Source: an uncultured Pelagibacteraceae bacterium (GTDB taxonomy: Bacteria > Pseudomonadota > Alphaproteobacteria > Pelagibacterales > Pelagibacteraceae). Taken from it: a DNA stretch of 64,000 nucleotides. The DNA is taken from assembly GCA_902537555.1 (NCBI GenBank), contig CACBBR010000004.1, forward strand, positions 1 through 64,000. The letters are read 5' to 3'. The notes under the pieces are model-generated. The model did not search any database. It had not been told where the DNA came from and saw nothing but the letters and a program-made list of their open reading frames with translations. Positions 10,259 through 19,181 of the stretch are shown here, piece after piece (position 1 is the first letter of the stretch; every line of letters starts with the position of its first letter). The translations under genes and the position numbers were made by a program.

Positions 10259-11557
10259 TTATCTAAGTTTTAAGTAATCGCTATTTAATAAGCCTGCTGA
10301 CTTTAACAATCTGTATTGGGCTAATAAGTAATTTCTTTCAGCTTCTGCAAGATTTATTTTAGCATTTATCAAATTGGATCTCGATTGAAGTACATCAAAT
10401 GTTGATCTGTTTAAACCGCTCTCATATTCAAAACTAATTCCTTCATTTGCAATTTCAGCAGCTTTAACTTGTGATTGGACAGCTCTTAAAAGGCTTTTAG
10501 ATGACTCTAAAGTAGACCAAGCTGCAGTGACACCTTGTGTGTTATTTCTAAAAGCATTTTCAAGAAGTAATTTTTTCATCCCTTTAACTTGAAGATTTTT
10601 ATTTATATTAGATTTGTTCTTTCCTCCAAATTGAAAAGGCCAGCTTACTGTTGCTTGCAAAACATCTTTTTCTCTTTCATCATAAGTTGCACTCAAATCA
10701 TCTGTATACGATCTCTCTAGTGAAAGTTTAGCCGTTGGTGATAAATCTGATCTTGCTATTTTTACATCTAATTCTGACTGTCCATATTCTATTTCAGCAA
10801 TTATAAGATCAGGGCTTTTTTGTTCAGATATTTTTTTTGCTTCTACTAAACTTTTTGGTATTGAAACTTCTGAATTATATATTTTTTTTAATTTTTCGTT
10901 AGTGTTGATTGGTCCTATTATATTTTCATAAGCTAATTTACTCGTTATGATGTTATTTTGTGCTCCAATGTAGCCAGCTTGCGCTCCTGATAATGAAGAT
11001 TGAGACTGTGCTAAATCAGTTGCAGTTATTTGTGCTCTTGACAATCTAGCATTATCTATTTCAAACTGTCTTTGAAGCAAATTTACATTTTCTTCATTAA
11101 TACTTAGTTTTTCATAAGCAAGGATTAAACCTGTATACGCTTCGATTGCTTTCATAAAAACATCTTGTTCTTTCTTAATTAGTTTTGCTTCAGAAAGGTT
11201 TAGTCCTAATTTACTTTTTTCATACTTGGTACTTCTCGCACTACCATCAATCAAAGTTTGTTCCAATTTTACTGATGAAGTCATCGTATCTGTATCAGTG
11301 ATCGAAGCATCAGCTCCACTTTGATTTGTAAGTTCATTGGTATTTTCAAAATTTTTTGTTCCAGACAGTGTTAAAGTTGGAAAAAAATCACTTTTCGAAA
11401 TATTTAATACTTCTCTTTGGACTTCTAAATTTTTTCGCTCAGCTTTTAGCTCTAAATTATTTTGAAAAGTAATTTTTAATGCATCTGTTAAAGTTGCAGC
11501 ACTTGCTGCAAATGTAAAAGCAAATAGAAAGAGTATTGTTAGTAATATTTTTTTCAT
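10259..11557 (-). CDS. TolC-family outer-membrane efflux channel protein
   Basis: TolC-type proteins are trimeric outer-membrane/periplasmic channels for type I secretion or RND/ABC efflux. This 432-residue protein has a signal peptide (MKKILLTILFLFAFTFAASAA) and two similar halves of long coiled-coil helices: [29 protein letters not shown] early, and SRSNLINAKINLAEAERNYLLAQYRLLKSAGLL at the end, the family's classic closing helix. No adaptor or transporter partner is encoded nearby. Its ATG overlaps the stop of the upstream kinase gene by 4 nt. Confidence 0.9.
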   Translation of the reverse strand: MKKILLTILFLFAFTFAASAATLTDALKITFQNNLELKAERKNLEVQREVLNISKSDFFPTLTLSGTKNFENTNELTNQSGADASITDTDTMTSSVKLEQTLIDGSARSTKYEKSKLGLNLSEAKLIKKEQDVFMKAIEAYTGLILAYEKLSINEENVNLLQRQFEIDNARLSRAQITATDLAQSQSSLSGAQAGYIGAQNNIITSKLAYENIIGPINTNEKLKKIYNSEVSIPKSLVEAKKISEQKSPDLIIAEIEYGQSELDVKIARSDLSPTAKLSLERSYTDDLSATYDEREKDVLQATVSWPFQFGGKNKSNINKNLQVKGMKKLLLENAFRNNTQGVTAAWSTLESSKSLLRAVQSQVKAAEIANEGISFEYESGLNRSTFDVLQSRSNLINAKINLAEAERNYLLAQYRLLKSAGLLNSDYLKLR

Positions 11558-12480
11558 TTATTATATTTTATTGATTTAATTTCATGATTTCTATTTAAAT
11601 TTATTACAATTGAGGAATATTTTGGAGCAAATTTAAACATATTTTGGGTAATCCTCTGGTATGTCTGCATAAATGTTAATACTTGATTTTTACTCATTAC
11701 TTTATCATTTGCTTTATTTTTTGAGTTTAATTTTAACAAAGACTCTTGTTTAAGCCGCCAACTCTGTAATAATTTAAAGCTACCAGCTTTTAAGAATAAC
11801 ATGCAATCTAATTTTGAAAACAATTTTTTATATTTAGTCTGTAATTGTTGATTTACAAACTTTCTCCATTTTAAATTTTTATCTTCTTTTTTCTCTAGAG
11901 GGTTAATAGATTTTTTTAAAGTAATTTTTTTTTCAGCTCTTGCTCCTACACACCAACCCTCAAAGATAATAACATCCGGCACTCTTTTAACTAAATACCA
12001 AGACTTTCTTTTAAGTCTATCATCTATAGCTTTATTAAATTTAGGAATTCTATACTGACTGAATTTTTTTTTTTTTATTTTTTTTAAAAGATCAAACATA
12101 AAATTTACATCGTGAGTTCCTGGAACACCCCTAGTTTTTAACAAGGGATGGATTTTTTTAGACAACTTTATTCTATCTTTTCTAGTTTTGTACAAATCAT
12201 CAATTGAGATTTTAAAGACGTTTAATTTAAAATATTTAGTTAGAATAATTTTTAAAATAGAGCTAATAGTTGTTTTGCCAGTTCCTTGACCCCCTGATAA
12301 ACCTATCAAATAAGGTTTTGATTTTTTCGCTCTGTTAGAAATCCAAAAACTGATTGGAATTAAAAAAGATTTTATCATCTTCTCTTTATTTTTAAATTTT
12401 TCTTTAGATGTTTCTTGAGATCTAATAAATTTAATACAGTCTTCTCTAATTTTTCTATAACAGTCGGTAATTGGTTGCAT
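11554..12480 (-). CDS. P-loop small-molecule kinase, D-glycerate 3-kinase (GLYK/Tda10)-like
   Basis: The 308-residue protein has Walker A SGGQGTGKTT, then ISIDDLYKTRKDR (base/acid region of the PRK/pantothenate/uridine kinase superfamily), LKTRGVPGTHDVNF and a Walker B-like strand DVIIFEGWCVGAR. The combination of GGQGTGKT, the DDxYxT loop, RGxPGTHD and FEGWCxG matches the plant GLYK/yeast Tda10 group, for which D-glycerate 3-kinase activity is established in plants. That would feed photorespiration-like glycolate carbon into 3-phosphoglycerate; substrate here is inferred. A coding run of 12 A (12064-12075 on the plus strand as T) is a possible slippage site. Confidence 0.72.
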   Translation of the reverse strand: MQPITDCYRKIREDCIKFIRSQETSKEKFKNKEKMIKSFLIPISFWISNRAKKSKPYLIGLSGGQGTGKTTISSILKIILTKYFKLNVFKISIDDLYKTRKDRIKLSKKIHPLLKTRGVPGTHDVNFMFDLLKKIKKKKFSQYRIPKFNKAIDDRLKRKSWYLVKRVPDVIIFEGWCVGARAEKKITLKKSINPLEKKEDKNLKWRKFVNQQLQTKYKKLFSKLDCMLFLKAGSFKLLQSWRLKQESLLKLNSKNKANDKVMSKNQVLTFMQTYQRITQNMFKFAPKYSSIVINLNRNHEIKSIKYNK

Positions 12481-12488
12481 AAAGAAAT

Positions 12489-12857
12489 TTATTGTTTTTG
12501 ATCAAGAGGATGATTCTTTCCATCATTCACTGGAACATCTTCGATTTCGAATGGCTCTACACCCTCTATACATGCTATATTTACACCATATATTTTCGGA
12601 TTACTTCTAGGTCTGTTATGAGTATGAATTCCACAAATAGAGCAAAAATAATGCTTAGCTGTATTAGTATAAAATTGATAAAGTGTTAACTTATCCTCTC
12701 CTTTTGTAAGTTTAAAGTCATCGGGTCCAAGTACTCCTATAATGTAACCTTTTTTTTTGCAAATTGAACAGTTGCAACGCATGATTTTTTCAACACCACC
12801 TATAGGAATTTTAACTTCGGCTTCAATTGCTCCACAGTGACAAGTTAACTTTTTCAT
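12489..12857 (-). CDS. GFA-family (Mss4-like fold) zinc protein
   Basis: The 122-residue protein has paired cysteine knuckles of the glutathione-dependent formaldehyde-activating (GFA) family: CHCG near the N-terminus, CNCSIC, then FCSICG followed by HTHNRP. It resembles Gfa/CENP-V-type proteins, most without proven enzymatic activity. The founding member's proposed role is the formaldehyde-glutathione adduct, so a one-carbon detoxification link is possible but not shown. It lies 20 nt downstream of a second GFA gene and 8 nt before the glycerate-kinase-like gene, probably in one operon. Confidence 0.85.
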   Translation of the reverse strand: MKKLTCHCGAIEAEVKIPIGGVEKIMRCNCSICKKKGYIIGVLGPDDFKLTKGEDKLTLYQFYTNTAKHYFCSICGIHTHNRPRSNPKIYGVNIACIEGVEPFEIEDVPVNDGKNHPLDQKQ

Positions 12858-12877
12858 ATTTTAATCTCCTATTAAAA

Positions 12878-13360
12878 TTATTTGTTAATAACTTTTAAAT
12901 ATTCTCCATATCTTTTTAAACTTTCCTCTGGCCATGTTTTCTTTGGATCATACATTTTTTCAAAACAAATTACATCATCTGCTAGTTTTAGCCATGGATC
13001 TTTATCTTTTGTAAAAATATGTACTTGTGGTGGATAACTTTCTGAATTATCTAAAGTTTTAGTTCTAACTGTTAATCTACCAACAGCTGAGCCATAATCA
13101 GTATAAATATAAGTTCCACACTTTGTACAAAAATATGCATTAGAAATAGCGCCACTTCCTGCTTTGAGTTCTGTTGATGCAACTTCTCCTTCCATAATTA
13201 AGGTGTTATCTAAGACGCTTGTATTAATAACGTAAGAAGACCCAGTTATAATTTTACAATCTTTGCAATGACAAGCTTGGGTGAATAGAGGCTTTTCTGT
13301 AATTCTATATCTAACCTGACCACAAATACATCTTCCTGTTAAGCTTTCGTTTTTTTCCAT
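12878..13360 (-). CDS. GFA-family (Mss4-like fold) zinc protein, second copy
   Basis: A 160-residue GFA-fold protein with three cysteine clusters: GRCICGQVRYR, ACHCKDCKIITGS and YFCTKCGTYIYTDYG. The order and spacing define the family's two zinc sites. It is clearly diverged from its downstream neighbour, having a longer C-terminus with ...KTWPEESLKRYGEYLK. It is the first gene of the minus-strand run that includes the kinase and the TolC-like gene, and shares a 166-bp divergent promoter region with umuD. Substrate unknown. Confidence 0.85.
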   Translation of the reverse strand: MEKNESLTGRCICGQVRYRITEKPLFTQACHCKDCKIITGSSYVINTSVLDNTLIMEGEVASTELKAGSGAISNAYFCTKCGTYIYTDYGSAVGRLTVRTKTLDNSESYPPQVHIFTKDKDPWLKLADDVICFEKMYDPKKTWPEESLKRYGEYLKVINK

Positions 13361-13394
13361 TTATTATCTTTAAACTATTTATGGTTAAAGTTAT

Positions 13395-13415
13395 CCACAT
13401 GTATACAACATGTGG
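13395..13415. promoter_or_regulatory. perfect inverted repeat in the GFA/umuD divergent region
   Basis: CCACATGT (13395-13402) and ACATGTGG (13408-13415) are perfect 8-bp arms around 5 nt. It lies 35 bp upstream of the minus-strand GFA gene and about 60 bp before the umuD -35, so it looks like a homodimer operator rather than a terminator. The regulator is unknown. A weak GTTC-N7-GATT half-match to a LexA box follows at 13423-13437. Confidence 0.5.
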
Positions 13416-13475
13416 TTTGGATGTTCACGTTTTGATTCACTTTTGATTCAGTTACAGACTCAAAATACAACCTGA

Positions 13476-13504
13476 TTGACACTATTGAACAACTTAGATA
13501 TTAA
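13476..13504 (+). promoter_or_regulatory. umuDC promoter
   Basis: A consensus -35 TTGACA (13476-13481) is followed after 17 nt by TATTAA (13499-13504). The transcript would start near 13511, giving a leader of only ~16 nt before the ATG, with no clear Shine-Dalgarno. Confidence 0.65.
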
Positions 13505-13507
13505 TTA

Positions 13508-13522
13508 GAACAAAATAAGAAC
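13508..13522 (+). promoter_or_regulatory. LexA/SOS box of umuDC (GAAC-N7-GAAC)
   Basis: GAAC at 13508-13511 and GAAC at 13519-13522 are separated by exactly 7 nt, the established alphaproteobacterial SOS box (GTTC-N7-GTTC on the other strand). It sits 3 nt after the -10 hexamer and 4 nt before the umuD ATG, where repressor would block transcription initiation. Confidence 0.85.
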
Positions 13523-13526
13523 ATTT

Positions 13527-13922
13527 ATGAAGCTAACTATACCTTACTATTTACACAAAGCTGGTGCGGGTTTTCCGTCCCCCGCCACAGACTATATTGA
13601 GGAAGATATCGATTTAAATGTTCACTTAATCAAAAATGTTCCAGCAACCTTCATCATAAGAGTTCAGGGAAAATCGATGGTGGATGTGGGAATTAATGAT
13701 GGCGATCTATTAGTTGTTGATAAGAGCTTAACACCAAAAAATTTCTCAACAGTTATTGCAAATGTTCATGATGAACTAGTTGTTAAAAGTTTAGTTCAAG
13801 AAAGAGATAAAAAATTTTTAACATCAGGTTCTAAAGAATTTACAGATCGAATTTTAATTAATGAAGATGAAGATATATTTATTTGGGGAGTTGTAACTTA
13901 TGTCATCCATTCAGTATACTAA
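13527..13922 (+). CDS. umuD: DNA polymerase V accessory protein UmuD (S24 self-cleaving)
   Basis: UmuD self-cleaves on RecA filaments to UmuD', the partner of UmuC in translesion synthesis. The 131-residue protein aligns by eye with E. coli Umu[14 protein letters not shown] at the cleavage site (Ala14-Gly15, equivalent to Cys24-Gly25), catalytic Ser50 in [12 protein letters not shown], and catalytic Lys87 in LVVKSL. The constant 10-residue offset from E. coli (Ser60, Lys97) means a shorter N-terminal arm. It is preceded by a LexA box and overlaps umuC by 23 nt. Confidence 0.93.
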   Translation: MKLTIPYYLHKAGAGFPSPATDYIEEDIDLNVHLIKNVPATFIIRVQGKSMVDVGINDGDLLVVDKSLTPKNFSTVIANVHDELVVKSLVQERDKKFLTSGSKEFTDRILINEDEDIFIWGVVTYVIHSVY

Positions 13923-15180
13923 AAAAATAGCACTTATTGATTGTAACTCTTTTTACGTTTCTTGTGAAAGATTATTCAATCCTAAAATAAGAAAAAAACC
14001 TGTTGTAGTTTTATCTAACAATGATGGTTGTATAATTTCAAGATCAACTGAAGCAAAGGCTTTAGGTATTAAAATGGGAGAGCCTTATTTCAAGGCAAAA
14101 GATATTATTATTAAAAATAAAGTTAATGTTTTTTCATCTAATTATTCTTTATATGGAGATTTATCTAGAAGAGTAATGAGAACATTAAAAAGATTTAACT
14201 CTGCCATCGAAGTATATTCTATCGATGAAGCATTTCTAGATTTGTCAAATTTTTCAGATGATGAAGTTGAAAAGGTCGGAAGAGAAATCAGAGAGACAGT
14301 TTTAAAGTGGACAGGTATTCCAACTAGTATTGGTATTGCCAAAACAAAAACTTTAAGCAAAGTTGCAAATCATATTGCAAAGAAAAAAAAATCAGGTGTA
14401 ACAAGTTTGATAGGAATTGAAAATATTGATCCTATATTAGAAAAAGTTGATATTAACGATGTCTGGGGTGTAGGAAGACAGTTAACAAAATTTTATCACA
14501 AAAACGGAATTTATAATGCAAAACAACTAAAGAACAAATCAAATACATGGATAAAGAAAAACTCTAATGTTTTGGGTTCAAGAACTGCAATGGAGTTAAG
14601 AGGAGTCCCTTGCATTGATTTAGAGACAACGCAAACAAAAAGAAAAAGCTGTGTTGTATCTCGTTCTTTTGGTCAAAGAATTGAAAAATACCAAGAACTA
14701 AAAGAAGCAGTTGCAAATTATTGTTTGAACGCATCTGAAAAAATTAGATCTGAATCTTTGATTGCAAAGTCAATTACTGTTTTTGTTAGAACAAGTCCTT
14801 TTCAAAGTAGATTTGGATATTATTCAAACTCAAAGACCATAGATTTTGCAATTTCAACAAATAATAGTATTGAAATAGTTAAAACAGCTTTGGTTGCTTT
14901 AGACTCTATCTTTAAAAACGGTTATCGTTATCAAAAAGCAGGTGTAATGCTGACCGGTTTATCTAATGAAGATGGTAGTAAGAACCTATTTTCTTGTGAA
15001 AAAGATGAGAAAATTAAGGGTTTAATGAAGTCTATTGATAACACTAACTACCGGTACGGAAGATCTACGCTAAGTCTTGCTAGCGCTGGTGTCCAAAAAA
15101 GATGGAATATGAGAAGAGAGCATTCTTCTAAAATAGATACAGCTGACTTCTATTTGCTACCAACAATTAGAGCTAATTGA
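13900..15180 (+). CDS. umuC: DNA polymerase V catalytic subunit UmuC (Y family)
   Basis: UmuC is the error-prone Y-family polymerase that bypasses lesions during SOS. Visible are the first metal-binding motif [34 protein letters not shown], the catalytic [10 protein letters not shown], the helix-hairpin-helix region ([15 protein letters not shown]) and the SCVVSRSFG little-finger start. At 426 residues it is full length. The ATG at 13900 lies inside umuD, indicating coupled translation. Its last 8 nt overlap the convergent lyase-like gene. Confidence 0.95.
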   Translation: MSSIQYTKKIALIDCNSFYVSCERLFNPKIRKKPVVVLSNNDGCIISRSTEAKALGIKMGEPYFKAKDIIIKNKVNVFSSNYSLYGDLSRRVMRTLKRFNSAIEVYSIDEAFLDLSNFSDDEVEKVGREIRETVLKWTGIPTSIGIAKTKTLSKVANHIAKKKKSGVTSLIGIENIDPILEKVDINDVWGVGRQLTKFYHKNGIYNAKQLKNKSNTWIKKNSNVLGSRTAMELRGVPCIDLETTQTKRKSCVVSRSFGQRIEKYQELKEAVANYCLNASEKIRSESLIAKSITVFVRTSPFQSRFGYYSNSKTIDFAISTNNSIEIVKTALVALDSIFKNGYRYQKAGVMLTGLSNEDGSKNLFSCEKDEKIKGLMKSIDNTNYRYGRSTLSLASAGVQKRWNMRREHSSKIDTADFYLLPTIRAN

Positions 15181-16132
15181 TTTTGATTTCAGGTAATGGC
15201 TTAGTCCATTTAATTGATTTAGTAATTTTTTTTCCGTAAGTAGGCATTCTATAACTGCTTTTTCTATATCTAACATATGAAATAGACTCTTTATTTTCTG
15301 ATAAGTATGAGCATTTATCCTGATCTAAAATTTCCTCACATTTATCGCTGAAACCAAATTCTTTTACTGTTAAAGATTGTGTTGGAGTTTCATTTAAAAA
15401 TGCATCTTTAAGCCATCGATAAAAACCCCATTTAAATGTATAACCATTACCTATGGTAAAGTTTGGACCATATACTTCAAAAACTTTCTTATTATCAACC
15501 CATGCTATTATCTCTCCGTTATCCTCTTTTGAAGCTAATATTTTGAAACTTACAGTTCTGTAATTTTTAAATTGATCAACAGTTCCCAAGGGAAATTTAT
15601 ATGAAATTTTATCAAAATTAGAATTTTCAGGATCGCCTTTTAAATAAAAAACTTCTTTAGTAAAGTTTAACTGATGAACAACAGAATTTCCTCTATATTC
15701 TAATTTCATCCAAGGCAAAAGTCTCGAATTTCCTTTATTAGCAATAACTTGAAAAAAACTTCCTCCTACTGCTGGATGTATTGGAAAATCATTTAGCTTA
15801 AATGTATATTTTACATAAACGGGCTTTTTAAATTTTCTTGGCTTTTTTTTATTTGCCATTTCCCATCTTTGATTTCTTGCACCTGTTCTTTCCCAATCTT
15901 TTTTATTTCCTTTAAATTTAGTATCTAAAGTAATTTTTATTGCCTTACCATCTGTGTCTTCAAAAATAGAAAGTGCTTTTTTTTTTGAAATAGATCTTGT
16001 ATCATTTTTCAACTCTGAACTAGCTTTTCCTAATAAAACTTCCTTTTTTAAAAATTTGTAAGGGTTTTCAGATGCATTAGCAAAATGTGATAATAAGAAA
16101 AAAAATATTACAAACAAAAATTTTTTTAACAT
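15173..16132 (-). CDS. exported jelly-roll protein, polysaccharide-lyase-like (paralogue 3)
   Basis: A 319-residue exported protein with signal peptide [20 protein letters not shown]. The mature part is beta-rich. Near the C-terminus [12 protein letters not shown] then FKWGFYRW matches the equivalent block of its two upstream neighbours and is typical of concanavalin-like jelly rolls such as the PL20-like polysaccharide lyases. A Cys pair follows ([13 protein letters not shown]). Family membership is by resemblance to the clearer paralogue at 17140-18051; catalysis is unproven. It is the last gene of the nine-gene run, sharing 1 nt with the previous stop. Confidence 0.6.
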   Translation of the reverse strand: MLKKFLFVIFFFLLSHFANASENPYKFLKKEVLLGKASSELKNDTRSISKKKALSIFEDTDGKAIKITLDTKFKGNKKDWERTGARNQRWEMANKKKPRKFKKPVYVKYTFKLNDFPIHPAVGGSFFQVIANKGNSRLLPWMKLEYRGNSVVHQLNFTKEVFYLKGDPENSNFDKISYKFPLGTVDQFKNYRTVSFKILASKEDNGEIIAWVDNKKVFEVYGPNFTIGNGYTFKWGFYRWLKDAFLNETPTQSLTVKEFGFSDKCEEILDQDKCSYLSENKESISYVRYRKSSYRMPTYGKKITKSIKWTKPLPEIKIN

Positions 16133-17136
16133 TAAAAAGGTCTTGGGTTATTTGGGTAGCCTAAATTTTTGCAAGTACTAGATTGTGGAGCAGTTTTACA
16201 TAATACAACAACCCTAACTCCTTTAAGTTGTGATTGATCTGATAGTTGACTTATAATTTCATTACATCCACTCCATAAATCTTCACATTTGTCAGCTTTA
16301 CCAACGTTAGAGTATCTAATTTTAAGATCTGGAACTTCTAAACCTTCATTGGTTGCCTGATGCATATGGTGTCTGTATGGTCCAAATTTAAATCTAACAC
16401 TTGAGGCTCCTGCTAAAGTATCTCCGAAGTAACTGGATCTTAAAGTACCATCAATCCATAAATGCATAAAACCTTTTTCAGCCCACTTTATATTTAATAA
16501 AATATTTACCCACTTACCTTTTAATGGAGAAAAGTTAGGATCAAGATTAACAACATAATGTTCTGGATAAAAGTATTCAGCGCCCACCACTTCATTTTCA
16601 TACGCTGTATAATTTGGAGAGTTAAAGTTCCATGTAAATCTATTATTTACAATGGCAAACGATCCATCATGGGTTTTTTCGCCTTTTCCGTAAAGTTTTT
16701 TAAAATCAAATAAAGATATCGTATGTTTATCAGTCCTAATATCCTCTGGAACAAAATAACCAACTCTATACCATTTTGTTTTATTTTTTTTTGTAGTTTC
16801 TTTGTAAGGTTCCATGATTTGAAATCTTTGAGCATGACCTTCAATGCCAAATCTTTTCCAATCAAGTTTATGCCCTTCATATGAATACTTTAAATCGAAT
16901 TCTATTCCTTTTTCGGCAACGCCCATTCTATCCTCAAGCTTGTCAAAAAATTTATAAATATTCGGATTTTTAATATTTCTTGTATTAAAAACCATTTTGT
17001 TATCTGATTGAGCTTTTAGTACATAATTAGCAAAATCTTTCCTCTCTTGCTTTTTCATATTTGTATGCCATTTACCAGCGTACGAATATGATGGAATTAA
17101 CAAGAGAGATAGAAGAATGATTAAAATTTTTTTCAT
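16132..17136 (-). CDS. exported jelly-roll protein, polysaccharide-lyase-like (paralogue 2)
   Basis: A 334-residue exported protein with signal peptide MKKILIILLSLLLIPSYSYAG. Recognisable blocks are WYRVGYFVPEDI (also in the other lyase-like proteins as WYAWSMYIPEG), WVNILLNIKWAE, LWIDGTLRSSYFG and FKFGPYRH, then the paired Cys ADKCEDLWSGC. These are shared landmarks of the glucuronan-lyase-like (PF14099-type) jelly roll. An extra C-terminal tail carries two further Cys (VLCKTAPQSSTC). It lies 3 nt after paralogue 1. Substrate unknown; a uronic-acid-rich glycan is a guess. Confidence 0.62.
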   Translation of the reverse strand: MKKILIILLSLLLIPSYSYAGKWHTNMKKQERKDFANYVLKAQSDNKMVFNTRNIKNPNIYKFFDKLEDRMGVAEKGIEFDLKYSYEGHKLDWKRFGIEGHAQRFQIMEPYKETTKKNKTKWYRVGYFVPEDIRTDKHTISLFDFKKLYGKGEKTHDGSFAIVNNRFTWNFNSPNYTAYENEVVGAEYFYPEHYVVNLDPNFSPLKGKWVNILLNIKWAEKGFMHLWIDGTLRSSYFGDTLAGASSVRFKFGPYRHHMHQATNEGLEVPDLKIRYSNVGKADKCEDLWSGCNEIISQLSDQSQLKGVRVVVLCKTAPQSSTCKNLGYPNNPRPF

Positions 17137-17139
17137 AAA

Positions 17140-18051
17140 TTATTTTGGTAAATTATTACAATCATGAAATAAGGCTGTTTTCTTACATTTTTTTCCACTT
17201 CTAAAAGAATCATAATAAGCAACTTGTGTTTTTACAGGAATTTTTCTTTTTCCATTGTAAATTCCAAAACGAAAACTAGGTCCCATTTTTTTTCCATCTT
17301 TTTTTCTTTTGAGCAACTTACCAAATGTTTTGCCTTTTGATTGATAAACTAATTTATCATTAATCCATAAATCAATGAAACCATCCTCTTTATCAGTCCA
17401 ATTTACGTTCATTAAAAAATCATGCCATTTGTTGTGCAAAGCCTTTGTAGGTATAATTAATTCTCTTCCATACCCTTCGCATTGGAGCACTCCATCTTTT
17501 TCAATTGTAACTCCTTCTCTTTCTAATTTGAACACTATTGGTATTTCGGGACAATCTTCATCAAAACCAGAAGAATTAACTCTATTCAATTGCTTAGTAT
17601 AGTCACTTGGCATTTTAAATTGTCCTAAGATTGTATAGGCAGGTCTAATATGATTTGTACCTTCGGGGATATACATAGACCATGCATACCAAACATTTCC
17701 TATATGCCCTTTTGCACTAGATGGATAATTTCCTTCAAAAATAACTTCACTCCGTCCAGCTTTATTAGATCTATCACAATCTCGTCGATGGCAATCACCA
17801 TCTCTCATTTCAAAACGTAATGAATATTTTCCATCTCTAACAATTTTTGTCTCATATCTTAAATTCCAAGGATTTGGCGCGATACGTCCATGTGTTTCAA
17901 TTTTACCCCATGATCCTGTTTTCTCTGGCCATTTTATAAATTTCGAGTGTTTAAAAACATAATTTTCATCTAAATATTTTTTAGGCGGATCTTTTGCTTG
18001 AGCAAAAGATGATAAAATTAAAATAAAAAAGATAATTAAAAGTTTTTTCAT
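17140..18051 (-). CDS. exported polysaccharide-lyase family protein (PL20-like, paralogue 1)
   Basis: This is the paralogue that best resembles the bacterial polysaccharide lyase domain PF14099. It has signal peptide MKKLLIIFFILILSSFAQAK, an RYETKIVRDGKYSLRFEMR strand pair, a Cys-rich DGDCHRRDCDRSNKAGRSEV loop, WYAWSMYIPEG, LHNKWHDFLMNVNW, IDLWINDKLVYQSKGKTFG and FRFGIYNG, ending with a Cys pair. Lyases of this fold cleave uronate polysaccharides by beta-elimination. The longest frame starts at TTG (18060); the ATG at 18051 overlaps the preceding stop as ATGA and starts directly at the signal peptide. Confidence 0.72.
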   Translation of the reverse strand: MKKLLIIFFILILSSFAQAKDPPKKYLDENYVFKHSKFIKWPEKTGSWGKIETHGRIAPNPWNLRYETKIVRDGKYSLRFEMRDGDCHRRDCDRSNKAGRSEVIFEGNYPSSAKGHIGNVWYAWSMYIPEGTNHIRPAYTILGQFKMPSDYTKQLNRVNSSGFDEDCPEIPIVFKLEREGVTIEKDGVLQCEGYGRELIIPTKALHNKWHDFLMNVNWTDKEDGFIDLWINDKLVYQSKGKTFGKLLKRKKDGKKMGPSFRFGIYNGKRKIPVKTQVAYYDSFRSGKKCKKTALFHDCNNLPK

Positions 18052-19181
18052 TTTATACAATTAGCATTAAATCCAATTAGATTGTCTATGCCATACTTTG
18101 ATCTTTTGGCTAAATAAGTAATATCTTTTTCATGTTTTATTCCAGTTACCATTTCCATTAAGGTATCAATAGCTATAGCCTCTTGATGTGTGTGCTTTCT
18201 AGCATTATGTTTTTTATATTGATTATTTTTTTGCTTACCATCGTATTTTCTTGAGGAGAAACTTTCATAATCAGTGATCCCTAAATTTAATACTTCTGCT
18301 GCTTTAGTAATTCTATTCATAACTGAGTCTGGAACTTTAGCCCCCCAATTTTTAGCTAAATAGATGTAACCTAAAGCTGAATTTAAACCATAAGAGTGAT
18401 ACCATAAGGCTCGAAACCCTCTAAAAGAATTATTATTGATATAGCCATCATCATAAAACACTTCCTCTATATTTTTAAATCTAAAATTGAATTCTTTTGC
18501 TGCTAGTTTTTTATTGTTTGTCCAATGAGCATAAGCTAAGTTTGGAATTCCTCCGTTTCCCATTGCATAAAATCCTTTTTCTTTCTCTAAAAATTCTTCA
18601 GGCTTAATAAATTTTTTATGCATTTTTTTAATATACTTGTTAACAATTTTAATTTCTTTATCACTTAAGTAATCTTTAAGATAAATTGCTATCAGCAAAT
18701 AATTTGTAAAAGCATCCCTTGCAAATTCATATGCATGATACCAGCAAGGTGCCTCGGGATTTCCATCTTTCCAACATTTTGGTTTCTTTTTTAACTCCTC
18801 TTTACCGATTGTATCTAGTAAAACATTTGCTTTAGCTATTTTAATCAATATTCCTTTAGCGGCATCAATGTCAGTTTTATCATTATTACCAATTGCATTA
18901 TGGGTAGCAACAGCATATGAGCTCATTGGACCAGTTAGATTTAGGTGATTTACACTTCTAGAATTACCCAGCGCCCATTCACTCATCCAATCTAAACGTA
19001 TTAAGCTTTCAATTCTAGCTTTTTTATATTTAGATTTAAAAGTCTCACCACCCACATATGAGCATGATTTAATCTTATCTATATAAAAATGTTTAGGAAA
19101 AGATATATCTTTAGATTTAACTTTTGCTTCAGCAGATAAACATAAAAATATACTAAATAAAATTAAGAAAATTTTTTTCAT
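18048..19181 (-). CDS. exported alginate-lyase-like (PL5-type) alpha/alpha-toroid protein
   Basis: A 377-residue exported protein with signal peptide MKKIFLILFSIFLCLSAEA. It is rich in paired helices, and residues 257-266 read RALWYHSYGL, followed by NSALGYIYLAKNWG, matching the RALxYHxYAL segment of AlgL-type alginate lyases. The preceding GYINNNSFRG fits the same alignment. The usual NNHSYW catalytic block is not intact (nearest is GNGGIPNLAYAHW), so substrate or activity may differ. In alginate producers AlgL is periplasmic and clears misrouted polymer. It shares 1 nt with DUF1501 and 4 nt with the next lyase-like gene. Confidence 0.68.
   Translation of the reverse strand: MKKIFLILFSIFLCLSAEAKVKSKDISFPKHFYIDKIKSCSYVGGETFKSKYKKARIESLIRLDWMSEWALGNSRSVNHLNLTGPMSSYAVATHNAIGNNDKTDIDAAKGILIKIAKANVLLDTIGKEELKKKPKCWKDGNPEAPCWYHAYEFARDAFTNYLLIAIYLKDYLSDKEIKIVNKYIKKMHKKFIKPEEFLEKEKGFYAMGNGGIPNLAYAHWTNNKKLAAKEFNFRFKNIEEVFYDDGYINNNSFRGFRALWYHSYGLNSALGYIYLAKNWGAKVPDSVMNRITKAAEVLNLGITDYESFSSRKYDGKQKNNQYKKHNARKHTHQEAIAIDTLMEMVTGIKHEKDITYLAKRSKYGIDNLIGFNANCIK

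Noticed and set aside
16647..16880. 77-aa minus-strand frame inside the second lyase-like gene
   Set aside because: Alternative frame of a gene with signal peptide and conserved blocks; Lys-rich chance ORF in AT-rich DNA.
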